DNA of 46,398 nt, from assembly GCF_000348925.1 (NCBI RefSeq), contig NZ_AODQ01000022.1, forward strand, positions 1-46,398, read 5' to 3'. The position numbers were made by a program, and so were the translations under genes. The notes below the pieces were generated by a model that did no database searches, was not told the DNA's origin, and saw only the letters and a list, made by a program, of their open reading frames with translations. This document shows, in pieces, positions 43,661 to 46,398 of this stretch (the stretch's first letter is position 1; every line of letters starts with the position of its first letter). Source of the DNA: Cesiribacter andamanensis AMV16. Its GTDB lineage: Bacteria > Bacteroidota > Bacteroidia > Cytophagales > Cyclobacteriaceae.

Positions 43661-44533
43661 TTATCGTTTTACCGGTTCGTTCACCAGGGCAGCTTCTTCA
43701 TTCACTTTGGCGGCCTGCTGGCTGCTTTCTTCCAGCACCTTGGCCATGATCTCAAAGGATTGTTTCACCAGAGCTTCTTCCCGCTTCTGCAGGGGGGTAA
43801 AGGAGGCGATCTCTACTACGGCCGCCACCTTATCGCCCGTCATGATTGGCACCAGCAGCAGGTGCTTGGGCGAGGCGCTGCCCAGGCCGCTGAGTACTTT
43901 CAGGTAGCCTTCGGGCACCGAGGCCAGGTTTACCAGCTGGCCTTCTTTAGCCACCTGTCCGGGCAGGCCCTCGCCCCACTCGTAGCGCAGCAGTTCACTA
44001 TCAGGCTTCATCAGGGCATAACCGGCCCGCAGTTCCAGGCTGCGCTGGTTCTGCTGCACTACAGATACATACACGGCTCCCTGGCTGGCACCCAGCTGGT
44101 TGCATACTACACGCAGGGCTTTTTCAAGCTTGGTATCGGCAAACTCCATTCCGGAAGCTGCTTTGCGGATGGCCGCCAGCAGCTCTTCGCTCATGGCACT
44201 AACGTCATGCGTTTCGGTATCACTTTCCTCCAGCTTGGCGGTGCTGAGCTGCTTGTCTTCACTTTTCTCCACATACACCACATTTACCTCCCGATTACGA
44301 AAGTAGAGCATCAGGCCGATGAGCGAAGAAAGCCCCATGGCCAGGGTAGTGCCTACAATAAGCAAAAGGCCGTTGTGCACAGGCCGGATCTCGCGGATAG
44401 CGCCCAGGTCTATGGAAACGGAGGCCGTCATGAGCCTGTCGGGCAGTTCCAGCAGGTACCAGGCACAGACAAATACCCCCAGTACATAGAGAACAGCAGC
44501 ACTTACGGCGAATAGTTTGGTTAGCTTATTCAT
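43661..44533 (-). CDS. Membrane-bound GAF domain protein
   Basis: A 290-residue protein with two membrane helices (about 8-29 and 53-77) enclosing a short extracytoplasmic loop, an acidic linker, and a GAF domain about 125-265 (LEKALRVVCNQLGASQGAVYVSVV, GEGLPGQVAKEGQLVNLASVPEGY, HLLLVPIMTGDKVAAVVEIASF). The closing helix is EEALVKQSFEIMAKVLEESSQQ. The GAF resembles that of the large sensor downstream, so the two may form a mixed signalling complex. No kinase, phosphatase or methyl-accepting signature is present. Eight bases separate it from cheB upstream. Confidence 0.85.
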   Translation of the reverse strand: MNKLTKLFAVSAAVLYVLGVFVCAWYLLELPDRLMTASVSIDLGAIREIRPVHNGLLLIVGTTLAMGLSSLIGLMLYFRNREVNVVYVEKSEDKQLSTAKLEESDTETHDVSAMSEELLAAIRKAASGMEFADTKLEKALRVVCNQLGASQGAVYVSVVQQNQRSLELRAGYALMKPDSELLRYEWGEGLPGQVAKEGQLVNLASVPEGYLKVLSGLGSASPKHLLLVPIMTGDKVAAVVEIASFTPLQKREEALVKQSFEIMAKVLEESSQQAAKVNEEAALVNEPVKR

Positions 44534-44541
44534 GCCTTATA

Positions 44542-45135
44542 TCACTTGTAGTGTTTATCTAATTCATTCAAAAACCGGATGATCTCATCCACCTTCAGCA
44601 CATGGTCGATCTGGGTTTGCTCCAGCGCGGCCGTGGGCATGGTATCAATCATGCACTCGGCAGGGTCCTGTACAATGGTAAGGCCGCCCCGCTCTTTGAT
44701 CCGCTTCATGCCCTGGGCGCCATCGCGGTTGGCGCCGGAGAGCAGGATGCCCACCAGCTTGTCTTTATAGACATAGGCGGCCGAATCGAGCGTAATGTCG
44801 ATGGAGGGCCGCGAGTTGTTCACCATCTCTTCGGTAGAGAGCGAAAAGGAATTGCCCAGCTCCAGGCAGAGGTGGTAGTTGGCTGGCGCCAGGTATACCC
44901 CCCCTTTTTTGATCCCTTCTTTATCATACGGCTCTATCACCGGCTTTTTGCTTTTGATCGACAGGGCTTCGGTAAAGCCATTGCGCACATGCTTGAGCCG
45001 GTGCAGGCACATGATGATGGGCAGGGTAAAATCTTCCGGAATACTGGACAGTATGCGGGTAATGCCCTGGAAACTTCCGGCAGATCCACCAATGACGATG
45101 GCTTTGTATCGGTTATGTAGACTAAATTTCGTCAT
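44542..45135 (-). CDS. cheB: CheB-type protein-glutamate methylesterase, catalytic domain only
   Basis: A 197-residue stand-alone methylesterase domain. The catalytic triad is visible as Ser18 in IGGSAGS, His45 in MCLHRLKH and Asp138 in LSGANRDGAQGM. PANYHLCLE and ITLDSAAYVYKDKL are also typical. The receiver domain of classical CheB is absent, so its activity would not be set by CheA phosphorylation in the usual way. It removes methyl groups from receptor glutamates. It lies 24 bases after cheR and eight bases before the GAF gene, in a cluster that has no CheA, CheW or MCP gene. Confidence 0.93.
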   Translation of the reverse strand: MTKFSLHNRYKAIVIGGSAGSFQGITRILSSIPEDFTLPIIMCLHRLKHVRNGFTEALSIKSKKPVIEPYDKEGIKKGGVYLAPANYHLCLELGNSFSLSTEEMVNNSRPSIDITLDSAAYVYKDKLVGILLSGANRDGAQGMKRIKERGGLTIVQDPAECMIDTMPTAALEQTQIDHVLKVDEIIRFLNELDKHYK

Positions 45136-45159
45136 AACGTACGCGCTGTCCGGAGCACC

Positions 45160-45984
45160 CTAGTCTTTTATCTTTTTATAGATTTTTTCCTCGTTGTTTA
45201 CCACAATGAACTTATTGGCAATCTCGCACCAGATCAGCGATTCCTTGGAGCCAATGGCCAGGTAGCCGTATTTGAACAAGCTCTCGTGCAGGCGCTTGAG
45301 CACTTCGTTCTGCAGTGTCTGGTTAAAATAGATCATCACATTGCGGCACAGCACCAGGTCAAATTTATTGAAGACCGGCCCGTTTACCAGGTTGTGCTGG
45401 CGCCAGGATACATTGGCCACCAGCGACTTATCCATATAGGCTTTGCCGTCGCGTACGGTATAGTAATCGCTTAAGCTGCCATTGCCCTGGTAGCGGATGT
45501 AGTTCTTTTCATTCAGCTCCATATTCTTGAGCGAATACACCCCTGACTTGGCCTTCTCCAGAATGGCCGTATCAATATCGGTGGCAATGATCTTGGATTT
45601 TTCCAGCAGCCCCATTTCCTTGAGCATCACCGCCATGCTGAACACCTCTTCGCCGCTGCTGCAGCCCGCATGCCAGATGCTGATGGTATCGGCATTGAGC
45701 AGGATGTTGGGGATAATATGATCGCGCGCTACCCGCCAGAAGGAGGGATCGCGGAACATCTCGGTCACATTGACGGTGATCTCCGAGACAAAGTCGTGGA
45801 AAAAGCTACGGTCATTCTGCAGCCGGGTAATGAGCTCGGCTACGGAATTTAGTTTAAATACATCCAGAACTCGCTGAATACGCCGCTTGAATGACGACAT
45901 GGCGTAATTCGTAAAGTCGTAGTTGTAGGTATCTTTTACGACCTGGGTAAGGTTTCTTAATTCTGCTATCTCGATATCGCGCAT
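45160..45984 (-). CDS. cheR: CheR-type protein-glutamate O-methyltransferase
   Basis: A 274-residue CheR. The N-terminal helical domain reads YDFTNYAMSSFKRRIQRVL, and the SAM-binding part has VNVTEMFRDPSFW, IWHAGCSSGEEVFSMAVML (motif I), IIATDIDTAILEKA and DLVLCRNVMIYF. No pentapeptide-binding TPR tail is present. It adds methyl groups from SAM to receptor glutamates. First gene of the leftward cluster with cheB, GAF, sensor phosphatase, siaB and siaC, with no other transcription start obvious downstream; the promoter should lie in 45985-46150. Confidence 0.94.
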   Translation of the reverse strand: MRDIEIAELRNLTQVVKDTYNYDFTNYAMSSFKRRIQRVLDVFKLNSVAELITRLQNDRSFFHDFVSEITVNVTEMFRDPSFWRVARDHIIPNILLNADTISIWHAGCSSGEEVFSMAVMLKEMGLLEKSKIIATDIDTAILEKAKSGVYSLKNMELNEKNYIRYQGNGSLSDYYTVRDGKAYMDKSLVANVSWRQHNLVNGPVFNKFDLVLCRNVMIYFNQTLQNEVLKRLHESLFKYGYLAIGSKESLIWCEIANKFIVVNNEEKIYKKIKD

Positions 45985-46398
45985 ACTTCCTCGCCGTTTC
46001 AGTGCGTGTGCCGTAAGTTTTTAGAAGCACTTGCCCTGGATTTTTCAGCCTTTCTTTCTTTTACTATAGGGGATGGCCCTTTTTTAAGTTCTATAGCCAG
46101 GCGGCAAAAGCTTTTTTGATGCTCATTACGCCCCACTACGGGTGACGCACCTCTCAAGAGGTGCAATGCCTATCCCGAAAGCGCTTAATTCTTTGATAAT
46201 ATTAACAAATAAATCCCTGTGGCCGGAGGGGCTGTAATAAATAGGGGTAAACTCACCTTTTTCCTGTACTTAACCTATGTAAGATTGAAAGGAGTGAATA
46301 AAAAAACCGCTGTAGGCGCTTCATCTACGCGGTTTTAAAAAGGGAAGAAGTGGCCCCAATTGTATTTAGAAAGGGGTGAGCCGGCAGAGACAAGACCC
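45985..46398. other. Intergenic region upstream of cheR, up to window edge
   Basis: About 414 bases, AT-rich in part, with no gene visible on either strand. It should hold the cheR promoter. It contains a perfect hairpin GCACCTCT-CA-AGAGGTGC (46147-46164) without T-run, and the terminator described at 46303. A TANNTTTG-type element could not be placed with confidence. Confidence 0.4.
46303..46340. terminator. Bidirectional terminator-like hairpin near right edge
   Basis: Arms AAAACCGC-GTAG (46303-46315, one bulged T) and CTACGCGGTTTT (46325-46336) with a nine-base loop, A-rich on the left and T-rich on the right. It probably belongs to a gene outside the window to the right that ends here on the minus strand. 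Confidence 0.7.

Noticed and set aside
1-46398. CRISPR arrays, tRNA or rRNA genes, and complete insertion sequences
   Set aside because: No regularly spaced repeats, cloverleaf or rRNA-like sequence and no transposase frame were found by reading; only the non-coding fold-back element at 38981 is mobile-like.

Overview
The window comes from a member of the Bacteroidota, most likely of the order Cytophagales. The evidence is a PorT-family protein directly behind ubiE, a PorE-like TPR/beta-propeller/OmpA protein of the type IX secretion kind, a DUF5606 protein, a KDO transferase (so an outer membrane with LPS), and the near absence of Shine-Dalgarno sequences. The genus is not claimed. Coding density is high. 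No rRNA, tRNA, CRISPR array, prophage or complete transposase was seen.

Layout. (1) 1-4.1 kb: the end of an NhaC antiporter, a 3'-5' exonuclease, then a leftward set of DMT transporter, TPR protein and YigZ-like protein. (2) 4.2-8.6 kb: a visibly AT-richer surface-polysaccharide island with a GT4 glycosyltransferase, two sulfotransferases (one frameshifted) and a Wzx-like flippase. A GC-rich GT2 follows at its edge. (3) 9.7-16.8 kb: housekeeping genes (rsgA-waaA, a peroxiredoxin, a low-molecular-weight phosphatase overlapping a fructosamine-kinase homologue, and a Cys/Met PLP enzyme divergent from an Lrp regulator). (4) 17-25.2 kb: a subtilase, three tandem single-domain response regulators, aspartate kinase, fructose-1,6-bisphosphatase, DUF5606 and EngB. 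(5) 25.4-30 kb: the PorE-like protein, ubiE-porT and an SDR oxidoreductase. (6) 30.1-33.5 kb: a first SiaABC-like partner-switching module, made of a double SiaB, a SiaC and a membrane SpoIIE-type phosphatase. (7) 33.7-38.9 kb: an esterase, a secreted protein, a lipoprotein and a very large ABCG-like transporter. (8) 39.0-46.0 kb: a 175-bp MITE-like fold-back element, then a leftward operon cheR-cheB-GAF protein-SiaA-like sensor phosphatase-siaB-siaC.

The most interesting system is the pair of SiaA/SiaB/SiaC modules. In Pseudomonas, SiaA (PP2C phosphatase) and SiaB (kinase) set the phosphorylation of SiaC, which controls the diguanylate cyclase SiaD. Here no GGDEF gene is nearby. One module has a duplicated SiaB. 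The other is placed in one apparent transcription unit with the chemotaxis adaptation enzymes CheR and CheB but without CheA, CheW or an MCP. This suggests an uncharacterised signalling circuit with methylation-type adaptation feeding a partner switch.

A second theme is data quality. Four genes (a sulfotransferase, the subtilase signal peptide, one response regulator and the first SiaA-like phosphatase) each look broken by a single base in a short homopolymer, and each becomes a good family member when one base is restored. This may be homopolymer sequencing error or, less likely, slippage-based variation. Annotations of those four genes should be read with this in mind.
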